DNA of 64,000 bases, taken from positions 14,577,006 to 14,641,005 of the forward strand of contig NC_087063.1 in the NCBI RefSeq assembly GCF_963678635.1. The letters run 5' to 3'. The notes beneath the pieces are model-generated. The model had not been told where the DNA came from and ran no database searches. It saw nothing but the letters and a program-made list of their open reading frames with translations. Source of the stretch: Symsagittifera roscoffensis (Eukaryota > Xenacoelomorpha > Acoela > Convolutidae). Positions 31,001 to 41,500 of the stretch are shown one piece after another; the stretch's first letter is position 1, and every line of letters begins with the position of its first letter. A program made the translations under genes and the position numbers.

Positions 31001-34000
31001 CCGTTCACACAATGGACAGTTTAGTAGGGATGGTAATTATCAATTCTGACATGCTCAAATTCAATTAAAACTAAATATTTTAAATAGTAAGTAGCTAAAG
31101 GCTGTTCTAGGTTGTAAATTATCATTTTTTTAAAATCTCAAATTTTTTCGGGTTCGTGGCTTTCGTCCAAGTTTCTGTCGGTTCATTTTCCGTTTTTTTA
31201 AATGCACATTTTTAAATCCCTGGTAGCTTTATCGTAACTTACTTTTTAAAGCAACTTTTTGTTCCAATTAAAACAGATTTTTACCATAACTGAAAATTCA
31301 GTAATTTGTTAATTTAGCAAGTCTGGTTATTCTTTTTTTCATTTTTTTGGTTTTTCTAGAAACTTAAGCAGGTTGTTATTTCGGCTAAGTCAGCTTATAT
31401 TACATAATTTCGAGGGCAAAATGCATTCGTATGTGACTATGTGCTTCAGTATGGATGGGTCGTAAAAACTTTTAAATTTTAGAAAACTTTTTATAACAAT
31501 AGTTTTGTGTTCGGCTCAACAGGTTTCGGCCCAAAATTTGTCGCTTTTGTTGCCGCTTGGTGCATGAGTTCCAATTGTTTTTAAGGCTGTTTAGGAATTT
31601 CAAACGATACAACCATGAAGTTTTGTAGCTGTAGTTTTCCCAAGCTATATTTTCAAGTAACTTTTTCACTTAATTTTTGCAGAATTTTTTTTTGACTTTT
31701 TTTTGCACTGACTATATGGTAGAGCTATGTTTAGCGCACTTCGAATTTTTCAAGCTAGTTCAAAACTGGTTGTTGTGTTTTGCCCCAAGTTTTCATCAAA
31801 ATAAGTTTCAGTTTGAAACAAACACTTGAAAATTTCGGGTGTTGTTTTTTTGGCGTTTTGTCAATTTTCTCAATTCGGTGGTTTTGTGCATCGCAAGTGC
31901 TGCAAAGTTTTCCTATTATGAAACCGGCAATTAGCTTCTCGTGAGACTTTTCAAAGAATATTTTGAACAATTCAAAAAAAAATATGACAAAATATTCAAG
32001 AGCAGAATGGAACTTTGTTGCTTCTGCCAGTCTTATAAAACACAATTTTGACTTATAAATCTTGTTATATCCAATAGTGATCAGAATTTTAAAAAATTGG
32101 ATCTCTTCATCTGTTTCCCATTATGGTACCTAGTAACAAATCTGCAATGGGGGGAAATACTTAAAGAGATCCAAAAAATCAAAACAGACAAAACTAGATG
32201 GAACGACTTGAATCTATATGAAGATAACTCTTTTTTCAAGAATTACAGCAAGCACTGAAACCTTAGAACTTGGTCTGTTTATTCAACATTCGATATCAGA
32301 AAAACAAACTGGAGATTATCCATTTAGTTTATCTTAATCTGGGTACCAGACTTAAGCCGAACTGAAAAGTGACATTAGGTCATGTCTAGCAGGATATATA
32401 TTTCTGAAGGGACAAAGGTTACATTCTGAAACTTAATTCAGGATCTTTTACAAGTTGGCGTTTTAAAAAGCCGAGCTCCTTAAAAACAAAAAATACTATG
32501 ATCTAGACATAACCTGAGACACGTAGTCTTAAAGAAAAACTGGGGTTTTTGACCAACAAACTGAAAATTTTTGGAGCGCGGAACCGCTTCGTGCTAAATT
32601 GCATTTCATTGAAGTCATTTTTAACGCCAATCTGAAAATCGGAATTCCACTACTTTAAATTGTTACAACTTGTAAACACAGTGCTATGAGCACGTAATCT
32701 CAAAAAGATATACTGAAACAAACAAAATTTAAAAAGGGTCAGATTTAGGGGGGGGGGGGGGGGGCTTTTCTTTCAAGAATTCGACGCCTTGACCAACCAA
32801 AAGGTCCCCCTTTAGTGCTATTTTACGACAGCCACTTCCGGTCGACCGACCCTAAGGGCATTTTTGGCTAATTTTGATGCAGAACGCGCGCCAAAAAATT
32901 GCATAATTGCATTTATTGTCAAAACCTTCCAAAAAGTGCTCAAAAACTACCCAGTTCTTTCAAAAACATGCCTGCGGATATGTAACACTCAATTTTGAAG
33001 AATGCCATGAGATTAAGTTAGAAATGAAAGTTTTTGGGAGAAAATAACGAACAGATTTGTCAGTTTAAACACATTTGTTGAAAAAAAATTCTACGCTGAT
33101 TCAGCCACTCGAAAAAAATTTCCTAGTGAATGTGAAAAAATTGAATAAAATTGAACAATAAGCCATCAATAAAATACCTCTTTTCTATGAATCAAAATTA
33201 GAGTTTCCTGGTTAACTTCGGGAGTAATTTTTTATTCACACTTACCAGGAAACTCAAGTCTAGAAATGAACAAAATGCAAATTAATTACTGAAATGTGCA
33301 CAGATTTGCTCACAACTCTTCCGGTTAGGCAAAACTGGTTTTGGCTATACTGACCTTTGTTAATGGAGCTATCCGACTTGAAAATGATTTCTAGTTCCCT
33401 TCCTTGCGACCTCACAGGCGCCGGCAATTCCTGCCCGCAAAACTGGAGACTGTTCGTTGCTCCTGCCACACCATGTATGTCCAAGAAGTCATACTTGCAG
33501 TCATCTTGGTACTCGATGTCGAAACTGATGAACCTCAGTCCAATTCGCTTGTCGTAGTCGCTGACTATTCGCCATTTGCACTCTTTGCTGTTCTTGTAGT
33601 TGTCGGGGAAGTTCGGAGATTGAATGGTGCCGTTTGAAGCGACGATTGTACCTCCGCAGATTGAGTAGTAACCCGCTTTGAAGCCACGCCGTTTGCGATA
33701 GGGAGCCTCGATTATGTGGTGAGATGTCTGCATTGGAAAACGCGGCAATCACAAAATTGTCTTAAAAAATTATTCCTCAAAGTATTCAGCAGAACACTCT
33801 TTCTTAAATGAGCGTTCTGCAGATTTATGACAGTTCCTCATATTTTGAACTTGAATAACCAAAACCTTTAAACTGATGTTTTCAGACAAAATTTTAAAAT
33901 TTTACTTGCAAAACTGATTACTCTATCGCCAATGTTGTTGCATATATGTGCATATTAATAAGGTCTTGCCTTGAATTTGATCCAGAGACGATCACCTGAG

Positions 34001-35490
34001 CTCTTCAGAAAATAGTCTGGAAAAGGTCGTTTGTCACAGTACCTTCCGAGCAGCCTCGAGTTATGATAATGACCATCTCTAATTTCAAGGTACTCATACT
34101 CGCAAGAACTGTCCGCTCTCAGGTCAAAATCCGAAATATTTAGACCAATTTTTTCACCCGAGGTGACCGAAATCCTCCACTCACAGTCGAGATGATCATC
34201 GTATGCTTCGGGATACCTTGGCGATGTGAAAACACCTTCAGATTCCAACAGACTGCGACCGCATAACTTGCACCCGTAGAGTTTCTTCGTCTGACGAATA
34301 TCTCCTTCACTTAAGCCCTGACGCTGTCCAATATTTCTCGGTTTCCCTGTCAGACGGTCCGAAGTCTCGATTGTCGGCAAGTATCCATTTTTAGAAAACG
34401 TATTAGCCGAGTAGTGCATTATGCTTCCGTAATCATACGGTTCACCAAGCGAATCGATTGCATCTTTTTTGAGCTTCTCGAAATTATATTGTTGACCTTC
34501 CATGATGTTTTCATATTTGACCGTTATGTAGAGATCCCGATCTGGTCGAGTATGTTCGTGCCAGAAACCGACAACGTGACCTAACTCGTGAACAACAACT
34601 CCAAACTTGTCGCAGTTTTTACCGACTGACACGGCTTGGGACCCGTCGCCTTTTCTGCCGACGTACGAGCAGCACCCACACGAACGATGCGTGAACACGA
34701 TATAATCGGGTTCCGAGGTTCGTTTTACGAATGTAATACACGTATGATTTTCCCAATGACGCATCGCTTGCTTAAACATAGCACGCTGTTCGCCTGTGAA
34801 ATTTCCTTCGATTACATAAGGGATAATTCCATTCGGCCAAAGTCGTTCCTTCAACGAGGTGGCAGCTCGGCGTGAACGACTTAGAGTCGGCTCCTCGTCA
34901 TTACGTAACACATCGTCATTTTGTAACTCTTCGATATTTGGATCGTCTCCAATGTATTCGGAGCTTACGCTCGGCAGCACGTCATTTGATTCGGAATAAA
35001 TTACCTTCTCGGTCAGCGGATTTCGGATTAAAGAGCTTCGGGAATTATTTTGTCGCAGCCTCGCGTCAGAATTTTTGGTCACATTGACGTTAGAAGTTTG
35101 ATTAAAACTAGACAGACTTGACGTGTGATTAAAATGTGTCCTGGTGTTCGGACTTCCGTCTTGCATGTGAAAGGGACTTTTATCCATTGTGACATTCTGA
35201 GGGGTCAAAGTTCGCTCGAAAAAGAGGTCAAACTCGTTATCTGTGAGAGGTATGTCGCCGATATAGCTTGAAGCTTTGCAGGGGTCGTGTTTTAGCTTTA
35301 TAGTTTCGCCATTGTCAAGTAAAATAAAATCGCTGTCTTTTTCCCAAGTTGAGTGATCGATCACAATTTTACCTCGAATATTTTGAGGTAAAGTGAATAA
35401 AAAAGTGGAAAAAATAAGAATTAAACTGCAGTTTTTGGGAAAAGTGTGAATTTTGGTCGACTTCATAATTTTCATGTTTTTAATGTACAA
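27898..35490 (-). CDS. BMP1/tolloid: Tolloid/BMP1-like astacin metalloprotease (exons 1-4, 3' part missing)
   Basis: Secreted zinc protease of the BMP1/tolloid family, which processes procollagens and chordin-type BMP antagonists. The joined exons 33970-35490, 33355-33727, 30047-30399 and 27898-28068 give 806 codons in one phase-consistent frame. Order: signal sequence (about 1-40), long propeptide, RSRR furin-type site (205-208), astacin domain from [11 protein letters not shown], zinc motif [13 protein letters not shown] (301-313), Met-turn SIMHY, then CUB1, CUB2, a calcium-binding-type EGF with six cysteines, and CUB3 broken off after DDSIEKK. BMP1 proteins normally continue with EGF2, CUB4 and CUB5; none lies in the window. 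The DCDC1-like gene is upstream on the same strand. The start could also be the Met at residue 6 or 9. Confidence 0.93.
28490..28990 (+). repeat. Dispersed intronic repeat family, copy with triplicated 5' part
   Basis: The segment GTTCCGACCATT... TTTGTATTCGGGTGTG occurs three times (from about 28,499, 28,569 and 28,643), followed by the body with CACGCAAAATCAGC, CACAAATAATCATCGGAGA, GTGATATATCA, TCGTGATTCGAAC, GTCGAGAAAAAC and GCAGGCTTA. Other copies: 29,250-29,470 (+), 27,380-27,540, 39,230-39,500, 41,640-41,890, 42,040-42,350 and 59,990-60,140 (all -). Confidence 0.75.
29808..30009 (+). repeat. Direct duplicate of 29,017-29,240
   Basis: Shares TTTTCTACAAATACTGTTTT-like sequence, CCTAAGT and the 3' block GACTATGGTCGGAAC-TTCTGTGC. 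The right copy ends 37 bp before the tolloid exon 3 donor. A related 3' block occurs near 60,760. Confidence 0.7.
30047..30399 (-). CDS. Tolloid exon 3: EGF1 and first part of CUB3
   Basis: Acceptor with a long T-tract ending TTCAAG. The split Gly codon gives [17 protein letters not shown] cysteines fall in NEC, GGC, HTC, YQC, CEC and KTC, then CUB3 begins ACGGYILV and ends FEEFQ. Donor CAA|GTGAGT, phase 0. Confidence 0.92.
30400..33354 (-). other. Tolloid intron 2
   Basis: No exon or RNA gene found in 2,955 bp. Bases 32,738-32,830 are a copy of the hairpin-core repeat family with an 18-G run. Confidence 0.7.
32738..32830 (-). repeat. Hairpin-core repeat family, copy 1 with 18-G tract
   Basis: On the minus strand it reads AAAATAGCACTAAAGGGGG, ACCTTTTGGTTGGTC, GTCGAATTCTTGA, then a C-run. 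Related copies are at 48,692-48,786, 52,029-52,112 and 63,448-63,540. Confidence 0.65.
33355..33727 (-). CDS. Tolloid exon 2: end of CUB1 and CUB2
   Basis: Acceptor TTCCAATGCAG, phase 0. Encodes [21 protein letters not shown], then CUB2 from [19 protein letters not shown] to FKSDSSINK. Donor AAAG|GTCAGT, phase 1. The upstream intron is only 242 bp. Confidence 0.92.
33970..35490 (-). CDS. Tolloid exon 1: signal, propeptide, astacin, start of CUB1
   Basis: 507 codons in one exon. It has hydrophobic core [14 protein letters not shown], a propeptide rich in N-glycosylation motifs, the cysteine-rich SCGCCSY loop of BMP1-type astacins and the complete zinc site. It ends LWIKFK with donor AAG|GCAAGA, a GC donor. 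The next GT downstream would bring in the stop codon TAA. Confidence 0.93.
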
Positions 35491-38374
35491 GTGAGATTAT
35501 GGGAAGCGGAAAGGTAATAAAAGAGTGCAGGTTAGTCGAATATTAAATAAATCTGAGGGTCTTAAAAAGCAAATCTAGACCGGCAGTGAATGATTTTAGT
35601 TTCAAGTAAACGTAAAAATGTCTTTGGTTGTTTAAACACGTCGTAAATTGCAATCAATGATTATTCTGTTAAAAACAAGTCATAGCTAAGTTTTGGCTCA
35701 TTTTGACGCTTAAATTGATGTTTTCAATTATAGTAAGTTTTGTGAGACATTTTGTATAATGAGATAAACAGAAGAAAAGAGAGGATACTATCTCAAAACA
35801 CGGGCGCTTCTGTTTAAAAACAAATACAACCTACAGTCGAGAGATTGGTAGAAGTAAAGACGTTTTATGTCAAGCTTAGAGTTCGAAGTACTCAAAGGAA
35901 ATCTCAGGAATAAGACAGGAAAAGTTAGTTTCAGAACTCGCAACAATACAAAAGCATACAAGTATTAATGCACAAAAGGTATTAGTGTAAATAGCCAATT
36001 TAATGTATGACAGGCCTTGTTAAATCTGAAACCCTTCTCAAAGTGTTTTTGGGTTCGAGTGTGATTGAAATTGCTACATGGGAAAAGTTGTTGGGAAAAT
36101 GAAAATAGCCAAACGTTGCATGACTTTCAATGAATTCCAATGACTGCTACGATTTAATCTTCGGTACAAACCAATGAAAGGTGTTTTGCACAGGTGAAAC
36201 CATTTGTCACGTTATACCTACACCTCTTCACTCGGCCCAGAAATTATGTGAATATTTTTAGAAAACCTCTTAAATGGGGTATTTGAAAATTCAACTTCCA
36301 GACTTTCTGGAAAAAAAAATCTGAAATGATTGATTTATATTCTGCTAAATTAATTCTACTTAAACTCGCTTTTCAGTTATTTGAAACTTGCAATTTTTCG
36401 AGCAGAAAACACTAGGTTAAAAATTTCTAACAAAAATGTTTTTCTTCAGTTGCATGTACAAATCAGAGCGTTGCCGAAAACTTTAGAAACATTCTAAATT
36501 TTGATCATTTTTGAATGGAGTGAAAAATCGGAGTGCTTAGTACTTCTGCCTATTTATTTCAAATGATTCCATATCAAATTCGCACTACAAATTGCAAGCG
36601 AAAGGATTAATAGGAAAGATTTCCTAAAAAGGGTTCAATTTCTAAAAGATCCGACCACCACTGGGTTAGGATCAAGATCATACGGAGACTGCTCTAGTCA
36701 ATGTTTTGCCCAGATTAGCCTAAGCTCCCCTTTTGAAATACAAAGAGAGACTAAATAAAAGAGTGAGATAGAGAACTAATTTGAGAGGTTCAACTGGTTT
36801 GGTACTTGGTGCTAACTTTTGGAGCTGTTTTGCTCCACAGCTGTAACTCAACAGGTGATTGTTAAAGAAGGGTTATGGACTGATCGTCAAAACTAAGCCA
36901 CAATTTGAGGACATCTGCAAACAATGTGCAATTAAATTTGAATATTTCGAGTTAAATGTCGTTACAAATACATTTTTCTTGCGAATGATGATAAAATTGT
37001 GTATAAAAAACAGGTTTGAAAAATTACTTCCGAAAAGAAAAGGTAGTTTTTTACAACAAAAACATTAATTAACACTGATTTTTATATCTTGACTATTTTT
37101 TTTGCATTTAGTTCTTTATTAAAAATGTGTTTCTTCATTTTCTGTATTTTTGCATTTAATTGTCTGAAGACATAAATTCTTCTTCTTCTTCTTTTAATCC
37201 CTGCGGAAACAGATTTCCGAATTCATGAGAAACAAAACTCGGAGTCTGATTCGTGATACCGCGAGCGAAAAATTACACAGCGCGCTCAGACACTCACAGC
37301 AAGTACTGGTTATCCATTGGAACCAATCAGAATCAAATAAAGACTTCAAGCTGCAGGCAAGTTATCCCCCAAAAGGGAAAAAGGGATCATACGCTTCATA
37401 AGCTGAAAATGCGTGCTTTGTTCTCGTCACAGAAGGTCCTAATAACAGAAATCTTTAAGCCAAACAAACTCTTAAGTCGCTTAAAACTCTGAATGATTTG
37501 CCATACAAGCTTTCATATTTTAAAACTCGATTCTGGTGAGCTTATTGTACATTTCCGCCTTTCGGTCATTCTGTTATGAGGGATTCCCGTGAAAAGCTAA
37601 TAGGTTCAATCATGCACTTTACTAACTAGCCAATTTCAGCAATTTATTTGCAATGTATTATCAAACATTACTATATAAATTGGGCTAAAAAACAACTCAG
37701 CTGTCCTTTTCGTAAAACTGTCGACTAGTTGGCCACACAACTCAATGACAAGGACCTGTTTATGAATGTTAATCTTATCTTAATTGCAAATCTACCTGTG
37801 CCACTTACCAGACGGTTCAACTCAATTTCACAGACATGGTTCTTCTCATTAAACTCTTGTTTTCTTTGATTAGATAACACACCTTCTTGTATTGCCAAAA
37901 CTGGAGCCAAAATGTAAACAGATATAAACTACATTGGGTACTTAATAATATCTGAATAAAATTATTTTAAAATAATATTTTTGAGTATCTCTTGTGTACA
38001 AAATTGATAATTAATTTCTTTTAAAATATGAAACTAACTTCAAAAACTGACTAAAAGACAGTTCAACTCTGATTCGAATAATTTCGAATATCGAATAGGA
38101 TTTACGCCACAGAAAAGTCTAGACAAATAACTGAGTTGAAGATCATATTTGAAAAAGGTCAATGATCGAAAAACAACTTTTAAAATGACATGTGAATCAT
38201 ATTTCAATTGTCTTCGTGATAGATTTTATTTCACCTTTACGATATAAGCAGCCCATCTATAAAGGAACAGTAAGCGATTTATAAACACATAAGCAGTGAA
38301 AGGTAATACCTCACTAATTGACGAATGCTAAAAAATAGTGAAACTATTAGACATAATTTTATCATGTGACTAAC
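35491..38374. other. Region between tolloid start and last confident DCDC1 exon
   Basis: Should contain the tolloid promoter and any 3' exons of the upstream gene. I see no TATA or other element I can defend. A weak candidate exon is at 37,809-37,900 (-). Confidence 0.5.
37809..37900 (-). CDS. Possible further exon of the DCDC1-like gene (weak)
   Basis: Strong donor CTG|GTAAGT and acceptor GGCTCCAG around an open 30-codon frame (LAIQEGVLSNQRKQEFNEK and onward). It needs a preceding phase-1 exon. The exon at 38,375 ends in phase 0, so an unproven microexon such as 38,242-38,257 would be required. No domain similarity recognised. Confidence 0.2.
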
Positions 38375-38548
38375 CTGTGACAGGTCGGGTGCCATGACAA
38401 CCTGGGCCATCTGTTGGTCAGCACACCCGTTGAACAGAACCCGCAGTCTAAGGGGCGTGGCCTCTGCATACTTGTTCACGGGGGCAGGAGGGGCTCTGGT
38501 GGGTGGGGCATCGCACATGAGGAAGGCAGTGATTGGCCACTTCAGACC
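38375..38548 (-). CDS. DCDC1-like, start of DCX domain 4 (last confident exon)
   Basis: GLKWPITAFLMCDAPPTRAP, then LRVLFNGCADQQMAQVVMAP. Acceptor ATCTTGTTCAG, donor CAG|GTTAGT, phase 0. The rest of the domain is not found; read-through would stop at 38,279. Confidence 0.8.
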
Positions 38549-41500
38549 CTGAACAAGATGAGAATTTTTCTAATTAAACAATCTGCCCCCTCATTGAAGA
38601 ATTTAGCCTGGCAAATTTTCAAATTTTGAGTGATACTGATTTTAAAGTCCTTTTGATTTTTGAGTGAAACTTCCCACTGTTTTTGTATGTTCTTTCCTAA
38701 AGAAAACATCAACTTAAAGTATCGCCATCCATTTTAGTTTTCCTCATTACTAATTTCGTTTTTCAGAAATAACTCAACCTTTATGAAGTCTCCGTTCATG
38801 TCGACTGGCCACGTGAGTGCTCTCTTGGCCCACTCTGGGTTCTCAATCCGACATTTGCGATATTCCTCAATTCCACGGAACGGCTCCTGCTTAAGTCCAA
38901 ACCTGTACAAAGGAAACAAGGATAGCTGGTTCCAAAGCCAACCACATTCATAAAAAGCTACAAAAAAGTTTTTTAATATTTTTTCATCACACAATTATCG
39001 GATTTTGTGCGTGGTATGATGGGGAAAAATATACAAACGCGTAGAACTTAAGTGAACTACGCATAATCAACTACAGCTGTCTTCAAAAAACAATTAGTTA
39101 ACAGTTAAATTGAAAAAAAAAATAAAACATTTGTTCTCAATAATTCTTAAAACTTTTAGAAAACTTTTGTTGCCAAGAAAGCGATGAATGAAGCTTCCGA
39201 AATTATTGTTCATTTAGCAAAATTAAATTGATTTAGCCAAATGACTAATTTTCATATAACGAACGTTTTTCCATTGCTTCAATCGCTCGAAATTAGACTA
39301 CAACTCGAAAAATTTCAGAGCAGTTTTTCTCGACACTGGAATAATTTTTTGATATTTTTTATTTTTTCATGTCGTTTGAATCAAGACTGGAAGAATTTGA
39401 AAAAATGATTTTAGTAATACTTGATTTTACATGGAAATAAATAAACTGAAAAAAAAACTAAAACACCCGAATACAAAGTTCTTACCCATTTTCAATGGTC
39501 AGAACAACAAACTTGACCAGAGGGAAGGAAGGCACAACACTGTTTCCCTCACAAAATCTTTCCGCACAAAAAAAAACTACAAAAATAGTGCCAAATTGAT
39601 TTTCCAGAATTTTTCTGTTTTGGTTTATTTTATTAATTTTTCTATATATTTTAATAACAAACGCTTCAAAAATACACAAAGTAAAAGTTCAATCCTTCAA
39701 ATTAGAAGGCTGTTGCTTCTATTCGAAAAAAAACTGATGTTGCTTAATTTTAAAATAAAAAGCAAGAAATAAACCAAAAAAAGGAAAAATCAAAACATAG
39801 CCAACAGACAGTTGGAAAAGTCAATGAACGCAAGTAAAAACAAATACTTTAACATTCAAATTTCGAAAAAAAAAATAGATTGCCTGAAAGTTCATTAAAA
39901 TTTTAGAACCATTAATGATCGACATTTTTTTGATATAATCAACCCAATTTGACAAAAACTGGATCAATAGTTAAAATTTTTTATTTCGCTGAGAAATCTG
40001 ATAATGAAGTTCTATTTTTTAAAAAAGATTTCAATCACGTTTTTCGTCAACTTTAAACTTTCGCTGTTCGACATTTGAGTTTTCGTTTTAATCATGGAAA
40101 TAAACTGAGCTTAAAAAAATTGAAAGTCAAACAGGCAAAAAGTTAATTTGGAGCCTGAACAAATTCCAGGACTTTTATGAAAAAAAAACAAAAAAAATCA
40201 TCACGACCTATGTGAGATTCTGAACTACGGTCATCGACTCTTAATAAAAACATATAGCAAATAAAACCATTTGAACCTAGTAGGCATTATAATCTATCTC
40301 ATGGCTTCAGTATCTTGGGGATCGTACAGCAAATTTCATCAAACAGTATTATTTCGATGAATTTTTTACGTAGGATAGTTGAATGGCCGTATAAGACTAC
40401 GTTCGCATTTTCACTTGATTAAAAAAAAAACACTCAAACTGTTGGTCGCTTTGCATAAAAACAGAGACATTTCCTTTTTAATGTGTGCTTGAACAAAATT
40501 GGCTTCAAAGCATATGTTCTACTAAGCCTTTCCTCTAGGTCCTTTCGGCATTGCTCTCAAATGAATGAAATAAGTAAACACTGACTGAAACAGAGGTAAA
40601 ACTACACATTGGATGAAAAAAGAATGCTAGTTGAGAAACATAGCCAAAAGCAGTTGTAACAGTATCAATGAAGTCAAGAACAGCGACCAAATTTTTGAAA
40701 ACAGTTAAAAAAAACAAATTTGACCTTTGAAACCTTTTGAATTTTGAAAACAGTTTTTTGACAAAGATAAGCAAAATGGAGAAAATTAATTCTAACGGTA
40801 TTTTTTATATTGCTGGAAATCTAAAAATTCGTGTGTATTTTTGAAGCAAGGTCTTTCAAAGTTTTTCAGGCCATTTTTCGTTTATGAAGAGAAAAACTTG
40901 TCTTTCTTCGAGTAAAAGAAGCCATCGAATTGAAGTTAAAAAAAGTTAAGCGTCAAATCGAATATTATCAATTTTGGGCGAGTAGAAACTATGAGACTAT
41001 TTTCTAGAAAAAATAAATCACCTTGAATCTAAGGAAAATGAATCACCTTGAAGCACTTTAAAATTGGGAAAACTTTTTAATCAACCCTTCTTAGATAAAA
41101 GAAACGAAGTTTGAAAAAACAGGATCAAATATAGCCAAAATTGTCAACTAAATCAATGGACCGGACACAACCAGTGCACTTTTTTGAAAAAATTTTAATT
41201 TTCGATTTTTAAGCAAACATATCTCATTATGACTCTTTTAATTTCCGAACATTTTATGATTGAAACTCTTGGGTGATCTAGTTTTCTCAAAACCAATTCA
41301 ATTTGAGAAAACTGGGTCAAAAGTTAACCCACCTTTATAGCACAGAATGTTCCAAAGGTAGTCTTAAAAAGTTTTTTCTAATTAGTGTTGTTGGAGCTGA
41401 AAAGAAAATTAAGATTAGGCAAAATTGACAGTCAAAGTAAAATAAGCAAATTGAAAAACTGTTATTATCGAAAAATGACTAGAAAACCAAAAAAAAATTA

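Noticed and set aside
33955-33969. Tolloid ending at the stop after exon 1
   Set aside because: It would cut CUB1 short, while the next exon continues the CUB1-CUB2 alignment in phase through a GC donor.
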